From Trichobilharzia regenti (Eukaryota > Platyhelminthes > Trematoda > Strigeidida > Schistosomatidae), in the NCBI GenBank assembly GCA_944472135.2, contig OX235270.1, positions 74,843,168 to 74,907,167 on the forward strand: a DNA stretch of 64,000 nucleotides. The letters are read 5' to 3'. The notes below the pieces were generated by a model. That model did not search any database. It saw nothing but the letters and a program-made list of their open reading frames with translations, and was not told the origin of the DNA. Shown here in pieces: positions 45,748 through 58,226 of the stretch. The translations under genes and the position numbers were made by a program. The stretch's first letter is position 1. Every line of letters starts with the position of its first letter.

Positions 45748-48466
45748 TTATCTGAAACCGTTCAGTTTGTTGTCGACGTCTGTTGCTTCGTCTGCTTGTT
45801 GAGTTTGCGGCTTCTGCTTTGTCTGAGTTGTCTGGGCTGCGCACTTTTGCTTTTCTGTTTTGTCAGTCGTAGGTAAGTTAAAAGTATCCAAGAGAATATC
45901 CAGAGGTAGGGATGACTGTGTACTGGTAGGGATATTTGAGTTTCTTGGACGCAACTGATTGTAGTGACGGGTCCATAAATCATTACCAACTTTCACGTCG
46001 TACATAACTCGACCACGTCGTGCTGCGATGGAACCTTTATTCCAAGGTTTATGTCCTGCTCGATAGTCGCGGACATAGATAGGGTCACCAACATCAAATT
46101 TTTTTCATTCCGAAATGATGCGTCGGCACGTTTGGGTGTCGGTGGTAACATTGAGTTGTGAATCGTTCTAAGTTTGCGTCCGTAAAGAATTTCTGCCGGC
46201 GATTTCTTGTTCTGTGTTGACTCATTCGCCGTTGTACGGTACACCATCAAGAATTTTTGGATGATGTCAAATGGTGTCCCCTCTCCCTCTGCTTTGAGTA
46301 AGGCTCTCTTCAAAGTGTCGACAAAACGTTCCGCTTGGCCGTTTGACTGAGGATGATACGGCGGTGTGAACATATGCTCGATAGCATTTTGACGACAGAA
46401 CTGCTGAAACTGATGAGAGGTAAACTGCGAACCATTGTCTGTAACTATGGTTTCTGGGAGACCATGATGGGAGAATATGTCAGTGAGAGCTTTGAGAGTC
46501 TGGGACGTTGTCGGCGAAACCATTGGTATAACTTCTGGCCACTTAGAAAAAGCGTCTACCACCACTAAATAATATGCACCATTTGTAGGGCCAGCAAAAT
46601 CAATATGAATTCTGGACCAAGGATGGGATGCTGGAGGCCACGGTACGGGAGGTAGCTGGTGGGGTAGCTTTGCTGATTGTTGACATTTTGAACATCGTTG
46701 AACAAAGTCGATAATATGCTTATCCATATTAGGCCAGTATGCGTAGCTGCGAGCAATACTCTTCATCCGCTGAATACCAGGATGTCCCATGTGAAACTGT
46801 TTCAGGAGTTTATTTCGTAATGCTTCAGGTATCACTACGCGTTCTCCAAACATCAAGCAATCTTTTACAACACATAAGGAATCACGACGGGCAAACAGGT
46901 GTTTTAGGTCTCCACTATATTTAATCTTTGGCCAATTACTGGATACATACTGTGTAGCACGTCGTAAGGTGGCATCGGTGCTTGTAGTTCGCTGGATTTC
47001 TGCAAACGTTACTGGTAGAGATCGAACAGCATTGTCGATGAGGTTAACTGCATAGTCTTTGGTGGCGATCGATGCAATTACCATATCTTCACTTGATGCA
47101 GGATAGTCGCTAATTAGCCGAGATAGAGCGTCGGCTTGACCAAATTCGTTAGTTCGGTTGTATTTAATATCGAAATCGTATCCAAGTAATATTATTGCCC
47201 AGCGTTGTAGTCGGTTAGCTGCATGTACCGGGATACCTGATTTAGATCCGAAAATGGAAAGTAACGGTTTATGATCTGTCAGCAAGGTAAATCGGCGGCC
47301 GTAGATCATTTTATGGAAACGTCGTACGGCGAAAACTAAAGCTAAGGCTTCTTTTTCAATTTGTGCATATTTCTTTTCTGCCGCAGTTAGTGTTCGAGAT
47401 GCATGCATTATTGCTTTTTGTGAACCATCTGGGAAGACATGTAAAATGACAGCTCCCACTCCGCTTGCTGAAGCGTCCGCTGCAACTATAATTGGAAGTG
47501 TTGGACTATAATGTGTCAGAAGCAATTCAGAAGTTAACATAGACTTCAACTTTTCAAAAGCTGATCTGCAAGCTTCGGACCATTTCCAGGTTGCATTCTT
47601 TTCGAGTAGTCGATTGAGAGGGTGTCGAACATTATGCAGCGCAGGGAGAAATGCCGAGTAATAGCTAATTAATCCCAAGAAAGAGCGTAAGGAAGGCACG
47701 TCAGTAGGTGCGGGCATCTCTTTTATAGCACGTATGTTGTCAGGATCTGGACGTCTACCCGATGCATCAAATATAAATCCAAGGTATTTGACAGATCTCA
47801 AGGAGAACTGACACTTCTCTGAGCGTAGTCGTAGACCGTTGTCCTGCATGCGTGACAAGACAGCTTCTGTCCTGCTGTAAAGTTCGTTTATAGAATTCGC
47901 TACCACCAAGATATCATCAAGATAGACGGCAACACCCGGAATACCTGCCAAGATAGTATCCATCAGTTGTTGGAAAATAGCTGGGGCAGTTTTAACTCCG
48001 AAAGGTAATCTGTTGTATTGGAACAAACCGCGATGTGTATTAATGGTAAGGAGTTCTCGGCATTCTGGGGCTACTTCACTTGTAGATATGCGTCAGCAAG
48101 ATCCAGTTTTGCAAAATAAGATCCACCATTTAAAACAGTGAATAAATCATCCGGCGTAGGTAAAGGATAGTGGTGCTGTTCTAATGCAGCATTCAACCCA
48201 GTAGAGAAATCAGCACAAATACGTAGGGACCCATTCGCTTTCTTGACAACGACGATGGGTGCTGCCCATGCCGAGTACGTGACTGGTGTTAATACGCCTT
48301 GTTGTTGCAGTCTCTCCAATTCTTCGTCAACTTTTGGTACAGATGCATATGGACTGGCCTCTTTGGGCGAAAAACCGGTTTTGCGTCTGGTAATACTCGA
48401 AAGGTAGCTTGCAGCGAGGTACAGTGACCTAATCCGGGTTGAAAAACAGGTGCAAATAGTTTGCAT
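45748..48466 (-). pseudogene. Gypsy pol: RT, RNase H and integrase, frameshifted twice
   Basis: RT from 48466: [21 protein letters not shown], then [11 protein letters not shown] (motif A D), where a lost base near 48075 breaks the frame. The long frame 48026-45993 continues with FQYNRLPFGVKTAPAIFQ and YLDDILV (catalytic YLDD, near 47910). RNase H: AADASASGVGAV, the EKEALALVF glutamate and LLTDHKPL near 47540-47270. Integrase: GHPGIQRMKSIARSYAYWP and CSKCQQ (HHCC zinc finger), then HIDFAGP, IVTDNGSQFT and the NGQAERFVDTLKR glutamate (DDE). A missing A near 46105 shifts the frame before the C-terminal tail, which runs on to 45748 and is Gln/Thr-rich. All catalytic residues survive. Confidence 0.9.
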
Positions 48467-48945
48467 AAATCAGAAAAGGAGTTGGCTGAATTTTTATCCT
48501 TGTTAACTGCGTTGCATACAGAACTAAGTGGGACATCAGCCAGATGTAAACGATCGAACCAATCAAGTCCCAAAAGATTTAAATCACTCTTGGTGACGTA
48601 ACAAATTCCTGTGAATTTGATATTGCGGAAGGAAACAGAACATTCGAGTTCACCAATTAGTTTGAGGCGCCCACCACAGGCGCTGACAGCAGTCTGAGAA
48701 GTATTTGCGATTGGTGGTCTGCCAATATTATTCCAAAGTTTCTCTGATATAACAGTAATATCAGAGGCGGTATCTAGCTGCAGACGTGCATCATGACCAT
48801 TCATCTGAAGGTCAAGATATTTCCGCATACCTGGTGTTGTGACTTGACAGGTTGCGAGTAGACTCAATGACGTTTTTTGGGATTTAGGACCAACAGTTTG
48901 TCGAGCTTTCGCTGGATTTTGATATCTGGTTTGCGTGGCTGACAA
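48289..48945 (-). pseudogene. Gypsy aspartic protease and start of RT
   Basis: The frame carries LQLDTASDITVIS, the retropepsin active site (D-T-A-S), near 48790, then NLLGLDWFDRL, the usual 'G.D' helix. It lies in the -1 frame relative to gag. It ends out of frame with the RT segment at about 48300-48350, a further shift. Confidence 0.85.
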
Positions 48946-49880
48946 AAACCATTTTTATGACCGATGATTTTGCACTTGCTGCAACGATGATTTTTTTATG
49001 GGCAAGACTTTACAAAGTGCCACGCGCCACAATGCCAGCATGGTGATGGTGGGGTCTTCTTTGCAGTATTTTGTGAAGTTGGACGAGTATGTGTAGATTT
49101 CCGCGGAACATTAGAAGAAGGTGGGTCAGGACTGGATGATGAGAGATTTTTGCTCTTTCGTAATGCATGAATATCAGAGCTTCTCGAAGGTGTTGATTCG
49201 ACCAGGTGTGTGTCTTTCTGCAAATTAATCAGCCGTTGATATTCATCAGCTATGTCATGTAATGTTAACTTAGGATTTTGTTCTAGCTGATTGAGCAGTC
49301 GAGTTCGGATATCTGTGAAACGAGGAGATTGAAGACTGCATATGAGAATCAAGGCTTTGAATTGATCATCTGTTAAGGACCTGAGTCGAAATCTCTCACA
49401 TTCTCGGTTGACTGTGCCAACGTGAGTAAGAAAATCATCATTTTCATTCATTGTCAGCTTGAGGCAACGATAACGTATGCTGAATAATGAGGAGTGGTCT
49501 CCAAAATGTTCACGCAGCAGCTTTATTGTATCATCGAAACACTTGTCACGTGGTTTCTGGGGTAAAATTAGGTTGCAGTACCGTTCATATTCTGCGGGAC
49601 CCAATTTACGTAACAACACTCGCACCTTCCAAGCATCGTCTTGTGAGGCGAGATCAACAGTGAATAAATCCTCATATCGTTGATACCATGTGTCAAAAGT
49701 GACATTAGCATCTGGATTATAATTGAACTGTGAAATACTATTCACAATTCCGTCGACAGATGGTAGCATGGTATGATTCGGATTGCTTGAAGGTGAAGTT
49801 GGACCAGTCTGTTTGTTAATGAACATTTCCATTAATTTCATTTGTTGTTCAAATAGTAATTCCAATTTAGTAGGATCCAT
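48940..49880 (-). pseudogene. Gypsy gag with two zinc knuckles, stop between them
   Basis: Start at ATG 49880 (MDPTKLELLFEQQ); the open frame extends upstream without another ATG. The retrotransposon gag fold shows as FDTWYQRYEDLF and WKVRVLLRKLGPAEYERYC, then RFRLRSLTDDQFKALILICSL. The tail has a first CX2CX4HX4C knuckle (CWHCGAWHFVKSC). A TAA (48996-48998) follows, and the same frame continues into a second knuckle (CSKCKIIGHKNGFC). The protease lies in the -1 frame after it. Confidence 0.88.
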
Positions 49881-49881
49881 A

Positions 49882-49903
49882 GTTTTCCCCGGCGCCAAAT
49901 TAT
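49882..49903 (-). promoter_or_regulatory. Primer-binding site region
   Basis: Directly after the 5' LTR in element orientation: ATAATTTGGCGCCGGGG. TGGCGCCGGGG is of the TGGCGCC type seen in Gypsy elements. I did not assign the priming tRNA. Confidence 0.6.
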
Positions 49904-50208
49904 TATTATGTACTGGTCGAGAATTTAATAGTCCTGACGCAAGAAAGACGGAAATCAGAAGACCACTAGGTTTGCGATGATACTTCTATTCTCCAAACAC
50001 AAGGAGAATCAATATGTCACACAAGAGTGTGAGAGTAAAAATATATATGAATATCCGAACAAGTGTGTGAACACAAGTGTGTGAGCGAATATTCAAAATG
50101 AACAAATCAATAGACAGTCTTAACATGATTGGCTAATTATAATGGAATATCGATCCATATATACCTAGCAAATATAACAGACTGTCAAACAAACACACAT
50201 ATTATATG

Positions 50209-50244
<36 letters not shown>
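49904..50244 (-). repeat. 5' LTR of the Gypsy element, with (TA)n expansion
   Basis: Near-identical to 45351-45699. The second base of the terminal dinucleotide on the inner side is mutated (TA for TG at 49904-49905). It carries a 14-base duplication (GAACACAAGTGTGT) near 50060 and a (TA)n run at 50209-50240 in place of the short TATATA of the other LTR. Confidence 0.9.
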
Positions 50245-50245
<1 letters not shown>

Positions 50246-53095
50246 GAAGGTGCCAACTACCAACTAGAGAGACAATAATGTATTCCGGCCACCCAGAGGA
50301 CAACCATGAGCAAACCGAGCGAGTGGCCATCATGATGTGACGAACAGCAGCCAAAGCTCTCATGCAGTGAGAACCAATCTCCTCCAGGATAATGACAGCC
50401 AGGTTCAACTCAAAAGGAAGGAAAGTTACAGTCATTCAATGCTATGCGCCTATGAACGTCTCAGAACAAGAGAAGAAGGAGGATTTCTACAGAGAACTAA
50501 AAACAGTAATGGACAACGTCCCAAATGGCGATACCAAAATCCTGATGGCTGATATGAATGTGAAGCTGGGAGGAGACAACACAGGAAGAGAACTCACCAT
50601 GGGTCGTGAAGCTCTCGGTGGAATGAACGACAATGGTGAACTTTTCTCAGACTTCTGCGCCTTCAATGATTTGGTGATTGGTGGCAGTATGTTCAAACAC
50701 AAGGATAGACACAAGACGACATGGATTTCACCAGATGGAAACACCAAGAACCAAATAGACTTCATCTCAATTTCAAGAAAGTGGGGACGAAGCCTGCTGG
50801 ACACAAGGTCGAGGAGAGGAGCAGATGTGGGTTCAGACCACTACCTAGTAGAAGGGACTTTCAAGGTGAAGCTAAAAGCCTCGAGGATAGCTGGGGATAG
50901 GCCGCAATGCAAGCTCTACACTCAGAAACTGAAGGACACAAACACAAAGGACACTTTCACACTACGCGACATCACTGAAGAATCATGCGTGGAAGACCAT
51001 TAAAACTCTCTGAAGGTGATTCTCAACGAAGCGTGTTCAACGGTTCTAGGAAGAAAGAAGAGACAAGACAAGGAATGGCTCTCAACGGACACTTGGAAGC
51101 TAACAGAAGAGAGGAGAATTGTGAAAGAGAAAATGATCCAATGCAAAGACGGAGAAGAGAAACAAACACTGAGCTCAACGTACACAGCACTGGACAAAGA
51201 AGTGAAGAAGAGCGCTAGGAAGGACAAAAGACGATTCTACGACAACCTGGCCACTGAAGCTGAGAAGGCAGCAGGTAAAAGGGACCTGAGGACACTATAT
51301 CAGATAACCAAATCTCTATCCGGGAAGAGATCAACACAAGCGAAAACTATAAAAGACAGCCAAGGGAACCCAATTACCAAGGAAGAAAAACAGATTGAAC
51401 AATGGGCGGATCACTTCAAAGGACTATTGAACCGACCACCACCTGCAACCCATCCAGAAATACCAACAACAGCGCGCACACAACTGAAACTTGACACCAA
51501 TCCTCCAACGAGAGCTGAAGTCTTGAATGCAATCAAGCTTGTGAAAGCTGGAAAAGCAGCCGAACCAGATGGAATATCCCCTAAAGCACTGAAAGTGGGC
51601 CTAGAGACGACAGCAGATATGCTGGCTCCGCTATTGTGAAAGGTCTGGAGGGAGGTAAAGGTGTCTACTGACTGGAGGAAAGGTTACCTCGTGAAATTAC
51701 CAAAGAAGGGCGACTTAGGACTCTGCGAGAACTGGCGAAGAATCACGCTCTTGTCGATGCCAAGTCAAATCCTGAGTCGCATCATCCTGGAGAGATTAAA
51801 GGACGCACTGGATACAGAACTCCGACCAGAACAAGCTGGATTCAGGAAAGGCGAATCATGTTCTGACCAAATCGCAACTTTACGCATCATCATCACAGAA
51901 CAAAGCATGGAATGGGGATCAAACCTCTACCTCAACTTTATAGACTTTGAGAAGGCCTTCGACAGCGCTAACCGCGAAGTAATTTGGAAACTACTCGAGT
52001 ACTACGGGGTACCCCAAATATTCATCAAACTTATTCAACAGATGTACGACAACGGCACATGTCAAGTCATCTACAACGGAAAACTCAGCAAGGCGTTTGG
52101 AGTAAACACAGGAGTCGGACAAGACTGCTTATTATCACCAATGATATTCCTAATTGTGGTGACTGACTGGATTATGCGTCAGACAGTGGGAAGTGAGCAG
52201 ACAGGGATATCCTGGACCAACGTGAAGAACCTAGAAGACCTGGATTTCGTGCGTGGATGATTTATGTTTGATGTCACACAAAATCAAAGACTTACAAGCG
52301 AAAACCGACAAACTGGTCGAAGAAGCAGGTAGTGAAGACATGACTCCAGGTGAACATAGACAAGACGGAGGTGATGAAAATAACCAACCAACAACAACAA
52401 CAGCAGCAACATCCAGTGCGAATCACCATCAACGGAAGGGATTTGAAAGAGGTTACTTCATTCACTTACTTATCTAGGGAGCATTGTCTCAACTACAGGG
52501 GGATGTCAAATCGAGCGAGAATCGGGAAGGCGAGAAACACATTCATCAACCTGAAACCAATCTGGAAGGAAATCTTCGTCACTCAGCCAGCATCAACAAC
52601 AAAATTCGGTAGGATTTTCAATACAAACGTCAAGTCAGTCAGTTCTTCTATACGGATCAGAAACTTGGCGGGCGAGTCACAAAGATTATTTCCAACAGCC
52701 TGTTGCAGCCTTTCTCAACAACTGTCTTCGCTGGCTCTATACTGAAGATCAGATGGCCGGGCCGGAAAGAATCACCAACAAGAAACTATGGCTGGGAACA
52801 AACAGAGCAAGAACCAATCGTCCAACAAATATGCAGGAGAAAGTGGAGATGGATCGGACACTCGTTGAGGAGGCCTGTTGGTGACATCGCGCGTCAAGCC
52901 ATTGCTCGGGTGGAACCCGAAAGGGAAGCGACGAGTGGGACGCCAGTGCAAGGGTGACATGGAGGAGATCGTGTGAAGAGGACTTGAAACAGTATGGACC
53001 AAGATGGATGCAGGTGAAAAGCACAGCAGAAGACAGAAGCAAGTGGCGACGTGCAGTTGAAACCCTATGTTCCACTAGAAACCCAAGGGAACAAT
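50245..53095 (+). pseudogene. SR2-like RTE copy B, main part of the EN-RT ORF
   Basis: Resumes the endonuclease after the Gypsy insertion. GHPEDNHEQTERVA and RFNSKGRKVTVIQCYAP near 50400; MADMNVKLGG (A for G at GDMN) near 50545; QIDFIS and SDHYLV. The ORF stops at 51001 and continues with shifts. RT: ILSRIILERLKDALD near 51773, motif A YLNFIDFEKAFDSANRE near 51928, motif B TGVGQDCLLSP (damaged R/G residues) near 52108. The FADD motif near 52250 is destroyed by a frameshift. The end is near 53060-53095 with AACCCTATGTTCCACTAG and (AAT)n. More decayed than the copy at 24938. Confidence 0.85.
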
Positions 53096-53103
53096 AATAA
53101 TAA

Positions 53104-53355
53104 TTACCTTCTGTCCCAAGTGGAATCCAGGGCTTCAGCAGCACATCGCCATTTCACTGATATCCTCTGCGGACTTTATTGACTCACTCTACGATTGCCA
53201 ATAAGCTTTCACTTCCTCCTCACACGATCTCTCCCATGTCACCCTCAGGTGACTATCTGTTGTATTTTAAGCGGTAGTCAATCTTTTGTCTTGCAACCCT
53301 TTTATGTCGGAATCATTCCATCTGCTGGTAGTGTTGCTGTTGCTGTTGGTAATAT
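53104..53355 (-). mobile_element. SR2-like RTE 3' fragment, tail to tail with copy B
   Basis: Minus-strand RTE 3' end (CCCTGGATTCCACTTGG in the sense strand) and C-terminal codons, then a jump to the low-complexity CAACAGCAACAGCAACA part. Its tail meets the tail of copy B within about 10 bp. Confidence 0.7.
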
Positions 53356-53589
53356 TTATTAGTGACTAGCAACGGAATCTAACGTTACGTTAATTTAGGT
53401 GGTGTTTTTCTATTGATTTTAGGAGCTGTTAATAAGGAGTCATTTTGATGTGCGTCTCAGGTTTACTGATGTTACACGTCTCCTCAGACAATTTAACATT
53501 TATGACCCGTGTATGCTTTTCAGGACAAAAGGGGAGTTAAATTTCGCATTTCACGTTTTAAATGTTATGTTATACAAGAGAGAGGATGA

Positions 53590-54680
53590 CCAGTGAGAAA
53601 GGTCTACCTACCAGGGACTGACCTTCACAGGACAGTGCACTTACTTCAATAGTTGGGTGCCCATAGGTAGAATGACAGACACTAACCATTACCTGCACTC
53701 CAGAATTTTGAAAATCCTCTCTAAAGATACGATTGACACAGAACTTGAAAATCTTCGTACAACTCTGTTAAGCATTGGATATCCTGGGTTTGTTCAAGGA
53801 GAAATGAAGAAAGAAATTGCTTCCAGCCATATATTAGAGAGTCTGGTTTCAAAGGTGAAACAACTGCTGAAGTAATTAAAATTCATCTATCTAAGTGTGT
53901 CAAAATCTCCCCTACGCCAGTGACTTACACTCAGTATTCTCTAGCCGAAATAGGATTCGACAATGCGTGAAGGATAAACTACCGCTTATGTCCACCTCCA
54001 TATACATCGGCTCCTCCACATTCTACCGTGCAGCTGATTACATTAGACTCGTAAGCGTGTCCCCAGAAGCGTGTGCCTGAACACTACCCAGTATGGTTGG
54101 TGAGAAACGAATATATGGTGACAAATTTTTCTATTTATAAACATCTTCCTCAGTCAGGTTATTCAGACGCATGCGATTTATTCCTTAAAGTCACCTACAT
54201 AGCCTTATTAAGGCACTATAAAACTTTACTTTCCCTCCACTTAAATATGGCCTAGGCATCAGCTATGTACGGACAAAACCGTGGATTATGCATTGAAAAA
54301 CGCTTTATTAAACTGCTTTCTTAACCTTGGTTATAGGAATGCTATTTTGTTTTGATTTGCCGGTTAGTTTCATGCCACTTCATTCAGTCTCCACCTTCAT
54401 TAGAATGATAAATGTAGCACTTTTAATCTTTGACATCACTTGACATACTTTAACACTCTTAATGCCAATTAATTTATTTAATAATCCTTTAAAATATCAT
54501 AGTTCATCTGCTCTGACTCTAACACACACACTCTTAAATGTCATGTTAGTTATGTTTATTCTTATCACATGTACACGAAATGAACAGTTATTAGCATCTT
54601 TTTCTCTAGTTTTAATGCGACTGTATAGCTTGAAAATGAAGTGGTTGAGACTAAATATTTCTTTTCTGAATAAAACAATA
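53590..54680 (+). mobile_element. Decayed PLE (lineage 1) with 3' end
   Basis: TGQCTYFNSWVPIGRMTDTNHY near 53630 and ELENLRTTLLSIGYPGFVQGE near 53740 match the RT thumb of the other lineage-1 PLEs. Traces of the GIY-YIG region (a YIGS core, EHYPVWLVRNE near 54075) and a 3' end at about 54616-54675 with GCGACTGTATAGCTTGAAAA follow. Many stops. Confidence 0.65.
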
Positions 54681-55615
54681 CTACATAATGAAACAGGGAT
54701 AGTTCAAAAGTTTGTACTCCTATTCTGATATTCATCAGATCTTAAGATCTATACGAAGTTTCAGTATCTGATTAAGATCATAAACGAAGCTCCTGGAATG
54801 ACTGTTATGATAAAAAAAATCTCCAGGCAGAACTTTGAACCATTAAGAAACATCAAGATGCAGAAGTCAGAGTTCACAGAGTATTAGACAAAAAACCTAC
54901 TGCTGGTCTAAAGTTTGTTCCCTCAGAAAGTCACGAGTGTTCAATAGTAGAGGACTACGAATAAGAGTAAAACTGACTTCACAATTCTCATGGATCCCGC
55001 TGGTGACTAGTTCCTGCCATGAAAGTTTAAAATTAATTACGGAACAACAACAATTGATAGGAATAACTCTAAATCATCTCCACATTTTGATCCTCTAGTC
55101 AGAGTGATCTAAACACAATACATCTACCTCAAGCCAAGATCATGACACAAATCCCAGGACATTGTATGCCCTTACACTACCCATTTCTTAATGTTAGCTT
55201 CATCTGACTACCTTAACTCCTACTTCATGAAGTAAACGATGAATTTATAAACTGTCAAAAAGTTACCACATTATCAGAGCTGGGTTGATCAAGAAAGTCA
55301 GTTTCTAACCCTTATGTAGTAAAGTGAAGAAATTTCCGGAAGCTTTTGCTTTCATGTAGACATTCTATTTGCACATGATGAAGGAATTATATATCACATC
55401 ATAACTAGAAAATAAACAAGATCAATACTGATCTAATATCTTTTTATAAAACCTAATTGCACCACACCAACATGAAGAATGTTGACGATTTGCGACGTCA
55501 GTCAATAAAACTTTCGCTATATCTGAAATTCTGGGTAAATCTTCTGTTTTTCCTAGAGGCAAATGAATGTTGAATAGGCTGTCCAAATAGATCAGATTGC
55601 ATAAAACTATATTAC
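54681..55615. other. Unassigned AT-rich sequence
   Basis: No gene or repeat recognised with confidence. Confidence 0.4.
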
Positions 55616-56224
55616 ATTATTGTTATTCTCTTGGTATCCGAGTGGAGCATAGGGCTTCAGCAACACACTTCCACTTTCCCCTATTTTCTGCCACCCTCTT
55701 CATCTGGGTACATGACTGACCATAATCTATTATCTCCTCTTCACCCCTTCTACTCCATGTCACCCTCGCAACGACGACACATTCGTCACTTCCCATTGGG
55801 ATTCCACTAGAGGGCCTGGCGCGCGGTGTCATTCAACGGTCTCCTCAATTTATGCCCAACCCATTTATCTCCATTTTCTCCTACATATTTGTTGAGTGAT
55901 CGGCTCTTGGTTGGTCTGTCCACTGCAGAGTTTTTTGTCATTAATTCTTTCTGGCCAGTCCACCTTTAGTGTGTATCGAAGGCAGCTGTTGATAGAAGTC
56001 TACGGTTGCCTCTTGGAAATCCTTTTTGTGACACTCAGTGCAAGTTTCTGACCCATTTAGAAGGACTGACTTGACATTAGTGCTAAAATCTTGTTGCTTA
56101 AACTGCAGAGTTCAAAAGATTTCCAAACTATTTTCAGGTTGATGAAGGCGTATCTTGCCTTTCTGATTCTGACTTTGACATCTTCACTTGTTCCTCTGCC
56201 TGTGGTTGGAACGATACATCCTAT

Positions 56225-56357
56225 TGTGTCGGTGGCACAGCAGTTAGGACTCTCGCCGACCATGCAGATGGTCTGGGGTTCGATCCCCTACCGACGCACA
56301 TCTGATTTCAATAGTCAGCCTGCAAAATTTGGGCTACCGGTGTCACATGCTGAAAAT
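56225..56357 (+). repeat. SINE-B, truncated, inserted in RTE copy C
   Basis: tRNA-like head at 56225-56297 (GTCGGTGGCACAGCAGTTAGG, GGTTCGATCCC) and the first part of the SINE-B body (CTGCAAAATTTGGGCTACCG). RTE sequence coding the LGSI segment is interrupted here. A short ATTAG-like repeat flanks the insert. Confidence 0.75.
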
Positions 56358-58213
56358 TAGATAAGTTAAGGAAGTAAATTCAGTCAAATCTCACCACTTG
56401 ATGGTGATTGATGCTGGTTGTTGGTTGGTTGGTTGGTTATCTTCGTCACCTCCATCTTCTCTACGTTCATCTGGAGTCCTGTGATTGCTTTATAGCTCTT
56501 CTGCCATTTTGTTGGTTTTCGCCTGTAAGTCTTCGAGTTTTTGTGACTTTAGACATATATCATCTGTGAAATCCAGATCCTATAGAGTCTTCTTATCGGT
56601 GGTCCAGCGTATTCCTGTTTCCTCGCTCTCTACAGTCTGATGCATAATCCAGTCCACCACAGTTAGTAATATCATCGGTGATAATAGACAAATCTGTCTT
56701 AGTCCTATATTCACTTCGAATGCCTCGCTGAGTTTTCCATTGTGGATCGTCTGACGCGTGACATTGTCATGTAGCCAGATGTTGAATGAGGTTTATGAAG
56801 ACTTAGGCAGTGAACGACGTAGTGTTAAAGGAGTTTTTAAATTGCGTCTCGGTCAACGCTGTCTGTTTAATGCTTCTTCGAAGTGGATGAAGCTGAGGTA
56901 GAGTGATATTTGAATAGCATACTATGCTTTGTTCTGTGATGATGATGCATAAAGTTACAATTTGACCAGCACATGACATATCCTTCCTGAATCCAACTTG
57001 TTCCAGGTGGTGCTAGGTGTTCTGCATCTTTTATTCTTTCCAGGATGATGTGACATAGTATTTTACTTGGCGTGGACTAGAGCATTATTCCAAACCAGTT
57101 CTTGTAGCGGCGTAGGTTGCGTGAACGCACCTGAGTAGCTGAGCCCGTTTTCAGTACTTCGAGGGAATTCCGTCAAGTCCTTCTGCCTTCTTAGTCGGCC
57201 TTAAATAGTCTGATCTCATTAAGGATTTCTGCTTTCATTGAAGGATTGGTGTCTATTAGTAGGCAGTTGTGTCTGTGCTGTTGGGGTTATTTCTGGGCGG
57301 GTTGCAGGTAATGGTAGATTCAAGAGTCTTTTGAAGTGATCAGCTCATTGTTTTATTTGTTCCTCCTCCTTGGTGATCAGGTTCCCGTGAGTATCTCTTA
57401 TTGTTTTCATCAACTGATCTCTTCCCGGATGGAGACCTGGTTATGTGATATAATGTTCTGAGGTCTCTTTTACCTGCTGCTTGCCTGTTCGGCTTCATTT
57501 GCGAGCCAGTGTGTTGTAGAATTGTCTGTTGTCTTTCCTAACACTCCTTTCTTCTTCTTTATTCACTGCAGTGTACATTTACCTTTCTTTTCCTTCTGTT
57601 GTCCATCTTTGCACCCAGTCTTCTTCTCTTTCACCATCCTCCTCTCTTCCATTAGCATTCAAGTAGGTGTCTGATGAGAGACATTCCTTGTCTTGTCTTT
57701 TCTTTCTTCCTAGAACAGTTGTACACGTTTCCTCGAATATCGCCTTCAGAGAGTTACAGTGTTCTTCCACTCAGGTTTCCTCAGTAATGCCACGTAGTCT
57801 CTCCGACTTTGCTGTGATCTGATCTGTAGTGAAGGCGACCCTTTGTAGTCTTGTCCTTCGGTTTCCGAAGGCTGAACTTGAAACATGGCCTGTCTCCAGT
57901 CACTTTGAGGGATATCAGCTTCACATTGAAAGTTTCTCTAACCTAGATGATGGTCTGACCCCACATCTGCTCCCCTTCTCAACTTTGTACCCAGCAGATT
58001 AGGTGCGTCCTTACTTCCTTGAGAAGCATTGCGATGAAATCTATCTGGCTTATGGTGTGTACATCAGGAGAAATCCATTTTGCTTTGTGGATATCCTTGT
58101 GCTTGCATACGCTCTCTCCGATCACCAAATCGTTGAAAGAGCAGAAGTTTGCGAATAATTCCCCTTTCTCATTCACATAGACAAACGAGAGCCTCTCAGC
58201 CCATGATGACTTC

Positions 58214-58226
58214 TCTTCCTCTATTA
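58214..58226 (+). repeat. 13-bp target-site duplication of the PLE, left copy
   Basis: TCTTCCTCTATTA, repeated at 59812-59824. The RTE endonuclease codons (NRGRE) continue across when one copy and the PLE are removed. Confidence 0.88.

Larger units (their letters stand above)
45351..50244 (-). mobile_element. Gypsy-type LTR retrotransposon (Saci-like), complete but inactivated
   Basis: 4,894 bp with LTRs of 349 and 341 bp, 5-bp target duplication GGAAG, primer-binding site and polypurine tract. Order on the minus strand is gag, protease, RT, RNase H, integrase, which is the Gypsy order; no env-like ORF is seen. The size is close to that of Schistosoma Gypsy elements of the Saci-2 type; the name is tentative. 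Defects: one nonsense codon and a frame change in gag-pro, and single-base losses near 48075 and 46105. It sits in an RTE element and is the youngest layer here. Confidence 0.9.

Noticed and set aside
45637..45876. 79-aa plus-strand ORF at the Gypsy 3' end
   Set aside because: Antisense shadow of the pol C-terminal tail and polypurine tract.
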